Source: Saccharothrix australiensis
GTDB taxonomy: Bacteria; Actinomycetota; Actinomycetes; Mycobacteriales; Pseudonocardiaceae
Reading direction: 5' to 3'
Length of the DNA stretch: 64,000 nucleotides
NCBI RefSeq assembly: GCF_003634935.1
Contig: NZ_RBXO01000001.1
Coordinates: 2,505,501-2,569,500, forward strand
The notes under the pieces were generated by a model, which saw only the letters and a list, made by a program, of their open reading frames with translations, made no database searches and was not told the origin of the DNA. Below, one piece after another: positions 33,772-41,742 of this stretch (position 1 is the first letter of the stretch; each line of letters opens with the position of its first letter). The position numbers and the translations under genes are program-made.

Positions 33772-34925
33772 CGGTTCATCACCTCGCCTCGGTAGTCGGG
33801 CGCCGGCAGCGGCGCCCGGTCCAGCGCGTGGGGCCGGTTCTCGGCCCGGCCCGCCGGGGTCACCCGGATGAAGCGCGCCCGCTCCTGGAACCGCGCGACG
33901 TCGTGCGCCCCGGAGTAGCTCATGGCGGACTGGAGGCCGCCGACCAGCTGGCGCAGGGTCGCGGCGGCGCTGCCGGTGCGCGGGAAGGTCGCCTCGACGC
34001 CCTCGGGCACGTAGTCGGCGACGTCCGCCGCGGTGAGCCGCTCGCCCGCGGCCGTGCGCAGCGTGTTGGCCATGCCCAGGGTCGCGAACCCGCGGCTGGA
34101 CTTGGACCGCACGCCGTCCCGCTCCACCGGCAGCGCCTCGCTCTCGTCGCAGCCGGCGAGCAGCGAGCCGAGCATGACCGCGCTCGCGCCCGCCGCGAGC
34201 GCCTTGGCGATGTCGCCCGCCGTGCGCACGCCGCCGTCGGCGATGATCGCGCAGCCCGCCTCCTCGGCGGCCTCGGCGCAGTCGAGCACCGCCGTGAGCT
34301 GCGGTACGCCGCTGCCCGCGACGAGCCGGGTGGTGCACACGCCGCCGGGACCGATGCCGACCTTGACCACGTCCGCGCCGGCGGCGGCCAGGTCACGCAC
34401 CCCTTCGTCGGTCGCGACGTTGCCCGCCACCAGCAGCACGTCCGGGTGCGCCGACCGCAGCTTCGCCACGGCCTCGATCGCGTGGTCGGAGTGCCCGTGC
34501 GCCACGTCCACCAGCAGCGCGTCGGCGCCGCTGTCGACCAGCGCCGCCGCCCGCTCGACGAAGTCGCCCGCGACCCCGGTGGCCGCGCCGACCAGCGGGC
34601 GGCCCGCCCGGTCCAGCGCGGCCCGCGCCGCGTCCGGGCCGACCACCGCGTGCTTGGCCGCCGCGACGTGCCCGGTCTGCTGCGCCACGGTCTGCATCCG
34701 GTGCACGAACCCGAGCCCGCCGCACCGGGCCATCGCCGCGGCCAGCGCACCGCCCGTGCACCACTGCGTGTTCGCCGAGATCACCGGGATCGCCAGGCGC
34801 ACACCGCGCGGCAGCTCCACCGCCGTGTCCACCTCGGCGCGGCTGCGCACCGGGCTCCGCTGCGGCACCAGCAGGACGTCGTCGAACGACAGGCCGGTGC
34901 GGAGCCGGTCGGCTGCTCGGGTCAC
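33768..34925 (-). CDS. GMP reductase / IMP dehydrogenase family enzyme
   Basis: This 385-aa TIM-barrel enzyme starts LSFDDVLLVPQRSPVRSRAE and has the catalytic-cysteine loop GIGPGGVCTTR (C197). No CBS domains interrupt the barrel, so it is GMP-reductase-like. In the tubercidin pathway such an enzyme replaces the 2-amino/6-oxo pattern of deaza-GMP by the adenine pattern, giving deaza-AMP. The GTG at 34925 lies 28 nt after queE. Confidence 0.92.
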   Translation of the reverse strand: MTRAADRLRTGLSFDDVLLVPQRSPVRSRAEVDTAVELPRGVRLAIPVISANTQWCTGGALAAAMARCGGLGFVHRMQTVAQQTGHVAAAKHAVVGPDAARAALDRAGRPLVGAATGVAGDFVERAAALVDSGADALLVDVAHGHSDHAIEAVAKLRSAHPDVLLVAGNVATDEGVRDLAAAGADVVKVGIGPGGVCTTRLVAGSGVPQLTAVLDCAEAAEEAGCAIIADGGVRTAGDIAKALAAGASAVMLGSLLAGCDESEALPVERDGVRSKSSRGFATLGMANTLRTAAGERLTAADVADYVPEGVEATFPRTGSAAATLRQLVGGLQSAMSYSGAHDVARFQERARFIRVTPAGRAENRPHALDRAPLPAPDYRGEVMNR

Positions 34926-34953
34926 GGGTTTCTCCTCCTCGTCGGCAACGCCC

Positions 34954-35691
34954 TCACACCCCTCGGCGGTCTTCCCAGGCCAGCACGTGCAGCCGCGGCG
35001 TGAGGTTCCACCCGCGCCGCACCGTCGCGTCGGCCAGCTCGCGCAGCCCCGCGAGCACGGCGTCGGCGGACCGGCCGAGCGGCATGATCCACACCGGGGA
35101 CAGCCCGTGCGCGTCCACGACCTCGGCCACCTCGACGAGGTCGGCGCGGTCGCGGCAGACGAACTTGAACCGACCGCGCCCGCACGCCGCGAACTCGGTG
35201 AGCGCCTCGCCCACGAGCGCCCGCGCCGGGTCGACGCCGGAGTGCCGCAGCTTCGGCGAGACGTTGAACCACACGCCCAGTTCCACCAGCTCGGGGCTCG
35301 GCGGGATCGTGCCGTTGGTCTCGACCTCGACCTCGACGCCCGCGCGGCGCAACCCGGCCAGCACGTGGCGCAGGCGGTGCTGCTGGGTCAGGGGTTCGCC
35401 GCCGGACACGACGACCAGCCCGACCCCGAACGCGCGCAGCCGGTCGAGCACCTCGTGCGCCCGCATGGGGTGCAGCTCGGCGCGCGGGTCGTGCGGCCGG
35501 CCGTGCTCGCTGACGCCCTTCCAGTCCCACGTGTAGGGCGTGTCGCACCACGAGCACGTCAGGTTGCAGCCGCCCAGCCGCAGGAACGCGCACCGCGTGC
35601 CCGCCGACGGCCCCTCGCCCTGCACGGTCGGCCCGAAGATCTCGTTCACCACCAGGACGTCGTCCGGGCCGGCGGTCCGCGCGGCGGTCAC
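34954..35691 (-). CDS. queE: 7-carboxy-7-deazaguanine synthase (radical SAM)
   Basis: This 245-aa small radical SAM enzyme contracts 6-carboxytetrahydropterin to 7-carboxy-7-deazaguanine. The cluster Cys are C42, C46 and C49 (GCNLTCSWCDTPYTWDW), and the GGEP motif is VSGGEPLTQQ. The start includes NEIFGPTVQGEGPSAG, typical of QueE. The GTG at 35691 overlaps the PfkB-kinase stop by 4 nt. Confidence 0.96.
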   Translation of the reverse strand: MTAARTAGPDDVLVVNEIFGPTVQGEGPSAGTRCAFLRLGGCNLTCSWCDTPYTWDWKGVSEHGRPHDPRAELHPMRAHEVLDRLRAFGVGLVVVSGGEPLTQQHRLRHVLAGLRRAGVEVEVETNGTIPPSPELVELGVWFNVSPKLRHSGVDPARALVGEALTEFAACGRGRFKFVCRDRADLVEVAEVVDAHGLSPVWIMPLGRSADAVLAGLRELADATVRRGWNLTPRLHVLAWEDRRGV

Positions 35692-36620
35692 GGGCACCTC
35701 ACCCCCGCCGGCGCGAGCCCGGACACCAGCGAGCACGTCGACCACAGGCACCGCACCGTCACCTCCGAGGCGCGCAGCCCCAGCCGGATCGCCGCGGGCA
35801 GCGGCAGACCGCCGCCGAGCCCGGCGGCCAGGCCCGCGACGAACGCGTCACCCGCGCCGGTGGTGTCGGCGCACTCGACGGTCTCGACGGGGTAGGCGCG
35901 CGGCGGCCCGCCCCGCTCGGCGCTCACCGCGCCCGCCGCGCCACTGGTCACCACCACCGTGCCGATCCCCCTCGCGGTCAGCCGCACCGCCGCCTCGGCC
36001 GGGTCGACGCCGGGCCGGTCGAGCAGCGCGGCGGCCTCGTCCCGGTTGAGCACCAACAGGTCCAGGCCGGTCAGCACCGTCCACCGAGGACCGAAGTCGC
36101 GGACCCTGGTCGGCAGGCCGCACAGCGGTACGCCGTGCGACCGGGTCCAGGACCGCAGCCGGTGCAGCATCGGCTCGGGCAGGCCGGTCTCGACGACCAC
36201 CATGCCCGCCGTGCGCAGCCAGTCGGTCGCGGTCGCCACCACGTCCCACCCCAGCTCGCCCGACGCGGGCAGCCGGATGGTGAACCCGGCCAGTTCGCCG
36301 GCGCGGTCGATCTCGCAGTCGAACCGGCCGATGCCGCCGGTGGCGGGTCGGACGAACAGCCGGGTGCCGCAGTCGACGAGCCTGCGCTCGAACTCCTCGC
36401 CCGCCGCGCCCGGTTCGGTGAGCCCGACGAACGCCGGTTCCGCGCCGAGGCGGCCCAGGTTCTCGCACACGTTGCGGCCGATGCCGCCGTGCCCGGAGAC
36501 CAGGTGCCACACCCGCGCGCCGCCGGGCGGGCCGAGGTCGTCGGCCCGCAGCCACTTCCGGTCCCGCACCATGCTCCCGACGACACCGACCCGCGCGCGT
36601 GCCGCCGTGGTCGCGACCAC
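35688..36620 (-). CDS. PfkB/ribokinase-family carbohydrate or nucleoside kinase
   Basis: This 310-aa protein starts VVATTAARARVGVVGSMVRD and has the GGIGRN motif and, near the C-terminus, DTTGAGDAF with the catalytic Asp. The family phosphorylates ribose, adenosine and related sugars. In this operon it might phosphorylate ribose or a nucleoside intermediate, possibly for salvage or self-protection. The start lies 4 nt after queD, the stop overlaps queE. No kinase of this type is part of the minimal tubercidin set that I recall. Confidence 0.88.
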   Translation of the reverse strand: MVATTAARARVGVVGSMVRDRKWLRADDLGPPGGARVWHLVSGHGGIGRNVCENLGRLGAEPAFVGLTEPGAAGEEFERRLVDCGTRLFVRPATGGIGRFDCEIDRAGELAGFTIRLPASGELGWDVVATATDWLRTAGMVVVETGLPEPMLHRLRSWTRSHGVPLCGLPTRVRDFGPRWTVLTGLDLLVLNRDEAAALLDRPGVDPAEAAVRLTARGIGTVVVTSGAAGAVSAERGGPPRAYPVETVECADTTGAGDAFVAGLAAGLGGGLPLPAAIRLGLRASEVTVRCLWSTCSLVSGLAPAGVRCP

Positions 36621-36624
36621 CGCC

Positions 36625-36996
36625 TCAGCCCGCGAGCGGGCGGTACTCGGCCCAGGTCTTCGGCGTCTCGCTGATCGAGACCGCCGACAGCTCGGGGAAC
36701 TCGTCGCGCCACCGCCGGAAGATCCACAGGGCCAGGTGCTCCGCCGACGGGTTGAGCCCGGCCATGACGTCGTTGAGGTGCCGGTGGTCGACCGTGTCGT
36801 CCAGCCAGCGCTTGAACCCGTCCAATTCCCGGTAGTCGCGGACGAAACCGGCCTTGTCCAGGTCCGACTCCGGGGCCCGCAATTCGACGACGACGACGTA
36901 GTTGTGGCCGTGCATCCGGCCGCACGGGTGGCCCTCCGGGAGGTGTTCGAGGATGTGGCTCGCGGAGAAGCTGAACTCTTTCCGGATTGACAGCAT
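36625..36996 (-). CDS. queD: 6-carboxytetrahydropterin synthase
   Basis: This 123-aa QueD has zinc ligands H14, H29 and H31 (SASH, RMHGHNY) and the catalytic Cys C25 (HPCGR). It turns dihydroneopterin triphosphate into 6-carboxytetrahydropterin, the substrate of QueE. The ATG at 36996 matches the usual start (MLSIRKEFSFSASH); an in-frame ATG at 37038 would add 14 residues. It is the first gene of the minus-strand deazapurine operon. Confidence 0.95.
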   Translation of the reverse strand: MLSIRKEFSFSASHILEHLPEGHPCGRMHGHNYVVVVELRAPESDLDKAGFVRDYRELDGFKRWLDDTVDHRHLNDVMAGLNPSAEHLALWIFRRWRDEFPELSAVSISETPKTWAEYRPLAG

Positions 36997-37470
36997 GTCC
37001 GAATCCCGTCGCCGAGGAGTCGTTGGCGAGATATCCATACCGACCGCCCGCCGGTGTTCGGCGGGCACACGCCCGTCGTCGGCGGTCACGGCCCGGCGGT
37101 CGACACCGGTCACCCGGTGGAAACCGTTCCGCGCAGCCCGCCGAACCGATGACGCGCATTACCGCCGCTGCCGACGACCGGCCGTTGGACTATTTCCGAT
37201 CCGTTCCGCCGAACCCGACCGGCACCTCGATCGTGCACCCACCGGCGGTCGGTGACAAGAGCCGTTATCCGCGCTCCGCGAGTCCCGGCGACGTGCTCGG
37301 CGCGGCGGCCGGCGGAAAACTCCAGCTCACCCGCGTGCCGCCCGGTGCGCGGCCCGCGGGGAAAGGATCTTGTCGAGCGGTCGCGACCCGATCACGCTAC
37401 CCGCGTAGACCTGCGCGAACGCGCGGCGGCCGGGCGGACCGCGATGCGCCCGGCCGCGGCGGGTGCGGCA
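36997..37470. promoter_or_regulatory. Upstream region of the deazapurine operon, with hairpin at 37046-37066
   Basis: The gap between queD and the right-hand sulfatase-like gene must hold the promoter of the nine-gene minus operon. GCCCGCCG and CGGCGGGC (37046-37053, 37059-37066) form an 8-bp hairpin with a 5-nt loop, in the predicted leader. I could not assign a -35/-10 with confidence and see no coding frame that fits the region. Confidence 0.45.
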
Positions 37471-38892
37471 TCAGATGTGGTAGCCGAGGCTGCGCAACTG
37501 GTTCCGGAGCGATTCGTCGGCGGGCACGTCCTCGGCTGGTTTGCGCGTCGCGTTGTACGAATCGAGCGCGGCGAGCAATTCCGCGGCGTCCGCGTCGGGT
37601 CGCACCACCGGCACGAGGTCCGGCCCGAAGGATTCGACCCACTTCTCGTCGACCGGGACGATGCGGAACTCCGGGCCGTACCGGTGGTGCATCGCGACCA
37701 CCCGGCGCGAGCCGAGGTGCGCGCTCTCGCCGAGCAGCACGTGCCGCAGCGTGCCCGGCTCCTCGCCGCGCAGCTGCCGCCGCTGGAACGCGACGAACTC
37801 GCGGGTGTCCGCGCCGTAGCTCTGGCTGAGCGCGGGCCGGTGGCCCTCCGGCGCGGCCCGGCCGAGCAGCACGTCCGCCAGCGACTCGCCGTCGAACCCG
37901 CCGTGCCGGGACACGTCGAGGCCGAGCAGGTCGACCACGGTCGGCACGACGTCGACCGTGCGCACCCGCTCGGCGTACCGGCCCGGCTGGATGCCCGGAC
38001 CGCTGACCAGCAGCGGAACCCTCAGCACGCCCTCGGACAGCGAGTTGTGGTGGCCGTAGGAGTCGGCGTCCAGCTCGTGCCCGTGGTCGCCGAACACCAC
38101 CAGCAGCATCGACGCGCCGACCGCCTCCAACCGGGCGCGCAGCCGCTCCAGGAACGGCTCGAACCGCTCGCGCAGGAAGAACTCGACCCCGTCCAGGTAC
38201 AGCTGGAACAGCGCGTCGTAGGCGCCGGTCGCGTACAGGTGGTTGGTCACCCGCTTGTACCGCAGGAACAGCTCCTGGTCCTCCGGTTCGCGGACGGTCT
38301 CGGTGATCTGGTCGGTCGGGATCGGCAGGTCGGCGGGCAGCGCCGCCTCCAGCTCCGCGACCTTCGCCCGGTAGGCGTCGCCGCCGAACCGCAGGTTGTG
38401 GAAGCCGTAGGGCAGGTGCACGCCGCCGAAGTGCGCGCACGACACGCTGCGCTCGGCGTCGACGACCTGCTCGATGAATTCGTCGTCGTCCTCCCGCAGG
38501 TAGACGTCGACGTCGCGGGTGAATCCCAGCTCCGGGCCGAGGATGATCGGGAAGTCGACTTTGAGGATCGTGCGCCGGCCGTCCTCCTTGCCGAAAGTGA
38601 AGATCGAGGGGCTGCCCAGCCGGCCGTTGTAGAACTCGTACAGGCCGTGCCGCAGGGGGTAGTGGCCGGTGAACAGGGAACCGTGCGAGGCCGCCGTGTA
38701 CGGCGCGGCCGAGATGGTGTTCAGGAAGAACGCGCCCGATTCGGCCAAACGGTCCAGCGCCGGGGTGGCCGGCGCGCGCAGGCCGGGGTACTTGCGCGGC
38801 CAGAGCTTGTGCGGATTCGCCCCTATGCAGTCGCTCCTGAGGGTGTCGATCGAAATGAACACGACGTGGTCGTACTCCGGCAATGGGCTCAT
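37471..38892 (-). CDS. Alkaline-phosphatase/sulfatase superfamily hydrolase (right copy)
   Basis: This 473-aa protein starts MSPLPEYDHVVFISIDTLRS, with metal ligands in SIDTLRSD and FGDHGHELD. As in the left copy, the C-x-P-x-R sulfatase signature is missing and TAASH (66-70) occupies the nucleophile loop. A long insertion (about 130-270) precedes the second metal site. It may cleave or transfer a phosphate or sulfate ester of the nucleoside. An ATG at 38892 was chosen. No signal peptide, so it is cytoplasmic. Confidence 0.85.
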   Translation of the reverse strand: MSPLPEYDHVVFISIDTLRSDCIGANPHKLWPRKYPGLRAPATPALDRLAESGAFFLNTISAAPYTAASHGSLFTGHYPLRHGLYEFYNGRLGSPSIFTFGKEDGRRTILKVDFPIILGPELGFTRDVDVYLREDDDEFIEQVVDAERSVSCAHFGGVHLPYGFHNLRFGGDAYRAKVAELEAALPADLPIPTDQITETVREPEDQELFLRYKRVTNHLYATGAYDALFQLYLDGVEFFLRERFEPFLERLRARLEAVGASMLLVVFGDHGHELDADSYGHHNSLSEGVLRVPLLVSGPGIQPGRYAERVRTVDVVPTVVDLLGLDVSRHGGFDGESLADVLLGRAAPEGHRPALSQSYGADTREFVAFQRRQLRGEEPGTLRHVLLGESAHLGSRRVVAMHHRYGPEFRIVPVDEKWVESFGPDLVPVVRPDADAAELLAALDSYNATRKPAEDVPADESLRNQLRSLGYHI

Positions 38893-39359
38893 CGGGCGCA
38901 CCGCCCCCAATCCGTTTCCGGTTCGATCACGGCATCTTTCCGCGCGGGCGCGCGGCAACTCCGGGCATTGTTCCGGCGTCGTTGTGTTCCGTGTCAAGCA
39001 CGGCCCCCGGCGCACGGTGATCCGAATGGGTGACACTCGTGGGGACGGACTTGACAGGACAGTGTGCGGGTGGAGCATCCTCTGATACAGTCGGTTATCT
39101 TGAACCCTACATTCGGTCACTGGGGCCGTGTTCCGGAATGACGTCGAGCCTTCGGGGGGCGCGATGCGCGGTGCGCGCGGGATCGAGCGGATAGCGGTCC
39201 ATTGTGGCCGTTCCGCCGGCGCGCGGCACCGCTTCCCGCCCGTCCCGGCCTGACGTGGGTCCGGTCGCACCTCACAGCAACGCCGCGCCGTCCGCGCGCG
39301 GACCTCGGGACGGGGTCCGGCACGCGCGCCCACCGCGGCGGACGGGAGTTCTCCGCACC
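38893..39359. promoter_or_regulatory. Divergent intergenic region between the right sulfatase-like gene and the MFS exporter
   Basis: A TTGACA occurs on the plus strand (39051-39056) and another on the minus strand (38992-38997), each pointing to the gene on its side, as expected for back-to-back promoters. The matching -10 boxes are weak. No gene is supported; plus-strand frames that extend the MFS start upstream to 39204 lack membrane or conserved sequence. Confidence 0.45.
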
Positions 39360-40802
39360 ATGAGCGACAACACCGACGGCCGGACCGTCGGCGGTTCGGG
39401 TCGGGCGGGCGCGCTCGGCCTGCTCTGCGTCGCCCACCTGCTGATCGCGATGGACTTCACCATCGTGTTCGTCGCGCTGCCCGTGCTCGGCGGCGACCTC
39501 GGGCTCACCGACCGCGAGCTGACCTACGTGACGGCGACCTACGGCCTCACGTTCGCCGCCTTCCTCCTGCTCGGCGGGCGCGCCGCCGACCTGTTCGGCC
39601 GGCGCGGCGTGCTGCTCGCCGGTCTCGCGATCTTCGCGGTGGCGTCCGTCGTCGCCGTGCTCGGCACACCCGCCGCGCTGCTGGTCGGCCGGGGCCTCCA
39701 GGGCGCCGCCGCGGGCGTCCTCACGCCCGCCGCGCAGGCGCTGCTGACGACGCTGCACCCGGAGGGCCCGCGGCGGAACCGGGCGCTGAGCTGGTGGGGC
39801 ATCACCGGCGCGGGCGGGTTGGCGCTCGGCGGCCCGGTCGGCGGCGTGCTCACCGAGGCGTTCGGCTGGCAGTCCGTGATGCTGATCAACGTGCCGGTGG
39901 GGTTGGGCTGCCTGCTGTGGGCGCTGCGCGCGATCCGGCCCGACCGCGCGGACCGGGCCCGCCCGCGCCGGCGCTTCCACCTGCCGTCCGTGCTCATCGC
40001 GGGCGCGGGCCTGGGGCTGCTGGTGTGGACGGTCGCCGAGGCCGCGGTCGCCCCGGTCGCGGACACGGCGCTCCGGTCGGCGGCCGTCGTCGTGCTGCTG
40101 GCGGTGTTCGTGCTGCTCGAACGGCGCAGCACCGACCCGGTGATCCACACCGAACTTCTGCGGGCGCGCCCGGTGGCCGCCGCCGACCTCATGTCGGTGT
40201 TCTTCGGCGCGACGCTCGGCGGGCAGTTCTTCGCGATCACCCTTTACCTGCAACAGGTCGCGGGCCTCTCCGCGCTCCTGGCCGGCCTCGCGTTCATCCC
40301 GGTCACCCTGTTCATGGTCGTCGGCAACACCACGGGCGCCGCGCTGCTCGGGCGGATCGGGATCACGCGAACGCTGCTGCTGGGCATCGGCGTGGCCGCG
40401 GTCGCGGAACTCGCGCTGGCGTTCCTGCCGACGAGCGGCGGCCTGTTCACGCACCTGGTCCCCGCGATGGCCGTGCTCGGGTTCGGCCAGGGCGTGGCGT
40501 TCGTGGCGATCACCGTGGCCGCGACGGCGTCCGTCGCGGAGCACCAGCAGGGTGTCGCGTCCAGCCTGCTCAACGTCGGCATGAACGTGGGCCAGTCGAT
40601 CGGGCCCGCCGTGCTGGCGGCGATCGTGACGTGGCGCTCGGCCGCCGCGCTCGACGCGGGCGCGGGCGCGGTCGAGGCGACGAACCGCGGGCTGCACGGC
40701 GCGTTCTTCGCGATCACGGCGATCGCGCTGCTCGGCCTGCTGGTGTGCGGGTTGCTCCTGCGGGGCGGGGCACGGGCGGCGCAACCGGTCGGGCGGGGCT
40801 GA
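39360..40802 (+). CDS. MFS drug-exporter, DHA2 (EmrB/QacA) family
   Basis: This 480-aa protein has 14 predicted membrane helices. It shows the DHA2 pattern: AMDFTIVFVALPVLGGDLGL at helix 1, GGRAADLFGRRGVLL in loop 2-3 and GGPVGGVLTEAFGWQSVMLI at helix 5. It most likely exports the nucleoside product by proton antiport; the tubercidin cluster also has one MFS exporter. The ATG at 39360 was preferred over 39204 because MSDNTDGRTVGGSGRAGALG leads directly into helix 1. Confidence 0.92.
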   Translation: MSDNTDGRTVGGSGRAGALGLLCVAHLLIAMDFTIVFVALPVLGGDLGLTDRELTYVTATYGLTFAAFLLLGGRAADLFGRRGVLLAGLAIFAVASVVAVLGTPAALLVGRGLQGAAAGVLTPAAQALLTTLHPEGPRRNRALSWWGITGAGGLALGGPVGGVLTEAFGWQSVMLINVPVGLGCLLWALRAIRPDRADRARPRRRFHLPSVLIAGAGLGLLVWTVAEAAVAPVADTALRSAAVVVLLAVFVLLERRSTDPVIHTELLRARPVAAADLMSVFFGATLGGQFFAITLYLQQVAGLSALLAGLAFIPVTLFMVVGNTTGAALLGRIGITRTLLLGIGVAAVAELALAFLPTSGGLFTHLVPAMAVLGFGQGVAFVAITVAATASVAEHQQGVASSLLNVGMNVGQSIGPAVLAAIVTWRSAAALDAGAGAVEATNRGLHGAFFAITAIALLGLLVCGLLLRGGARAAQPVGRG

Positions 40803-40868
40803 CACCGGCCCGGCGGGACCGGCGGGAGCACGGCGGTACGAGGGCGAGCGGGACGCGGCAAGGCACGA

Positions 40869-40938
40869 GGGCCCGGCAAGAGGGGCCCGGCAAGAGGGGC
40901 CCGGCAAGAGGGGCCCGGCAAGAGGGGCCCGGCAAGAG
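40869..40938. repeat. 14-bp perfect tandem repeat, five copies
   Basis: The unit GGGCCCGGCAAGAG is repeated five times without a mismatch (40869-40938) and continues as degenerate GGGCACGG copies to about 41000. It lies in the 286-bp space between the exporter and ubiX. Each unit contains the palindrome GGGCCC. The array is not coding on either strand as far as I can tell. Confidence 0.9.
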
Positions 40939-41088
40939 GGGCACGGCGGCACGAAGGCACGGCGGTAAAGAGGGCGCGGCGGCACGAGGGCACGGGACGA
41001 GGGCGCGGATCGGGCGGGCACGGCTCGCCCGGTCGCCGGGCGGCCCGCGACACGGCTGGCTCGGACAGCCGAGGGAGGCGAGGACCGG

Positions 41089-41703
41089 GTGGACCGCAAA
41101 CGCGTTGTCGTCGGCATCACCGGCGCGTCGGGCGTCGTCTACGGCGTCCGGGCGCTGGAGCTGCTGGCCGCCACCGGCGTCGAGACCCACCTCGTGCTCA
41201 CCCGGCAGGCGCAGGCGACGGTCGCCGCCGAGAGCGAGCTGCCGGTGGCCGACATCAAGGCGCGGGCCGACGTCGTGCACTCGGACGGCGACCTCGGCGC
41301 GGCGGTGTCGAGCGGTTCGTTCCCCGTCACCGGCATGCTGATCGCGCCGTGCAGCGTGAAAACGCTGTCCGGCATAGCCAACAGCTACGACGACAACCTC
41401 GTGGTGCGCGCGGCGGACGTGACGCTCAAGGAGCGCAGGCCGCTGGTGCTGCTGGTCCGGGAGACCCCGCTGCACCTCGGTCACCTGCGCCTGATGTGCG
41501 CGGTCGCCGAGATCGGCGCGGTGGTGATGCCACCCGTGCCCGCGTTCTACAACGCGCCGCGCACGATCGGCGACCTGGTCGACTACACGGTCGTGCGCGC
41601 GCTCGACCTGCTCGGCTGCCCGGTGCCGAGCGACCGGCGGTGGGCCGGAACCGGGCGACCCGACGGTCGGCCGGGCGAGGTGATCCAGCTGCCGACGAGC
41701 TGA
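41089..41703 (+). CDS. ubiX: Flavin prenyltransferase (UbiX/PAD1 family)
   Basis: This 204-aa protein has the N-terminal flavin-binding VVVGITGASGVVYGVRALEL, the MLIAPCSVKTLSGIANSYDDNL motif, and RETPLHLGHLRLM with the phosphate-binding residues. It makes prenylated FMN from FMN and dimethylallyl phosphate, the cofactor of UbiD. Its presence in the same cluster supports the decarboxylase assignment at 32036-33238. The GTG start follows GAGGGAGG. A basic C-terminal extension follows the core fold. Confidence 0.95.
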   Translation: MDRKRVVVGITGASGVVYGVRALELLAATGVETHLVLTRQAQATVAAESELPVADIKARADVVHSDGDLGAAVSSGSFPVTGMLIAPCSVKTLSGIANSYDDNLVVRAADVTLKERRPLVLLVRETPLHLGHLRLMCAVAEIGAVVMPPVPAFYNAPRTIGDLVDYTVVRALDLLGCPVPSDRRWAGTGRPDGRPGEVIQLPTS

Positions 41704-41742
41704 CCGTCCGCACCGACGACACGGGGGGAGTGCTGCACGACG

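Noticed and set aside
36997-37470. PreQ1-type riboswitch before the deazapurine operon
   Set aside because: I see a simple GC hairpin only and no A-rich tail or conserved aptamer sequence.
40869-40938. 14-bp repeats considered as a CRISPR or origin-type iteron array
   Set aside because: No spacers, no rep or cas gene nearby, and the unit is too short and GC-rich for CRISPR.
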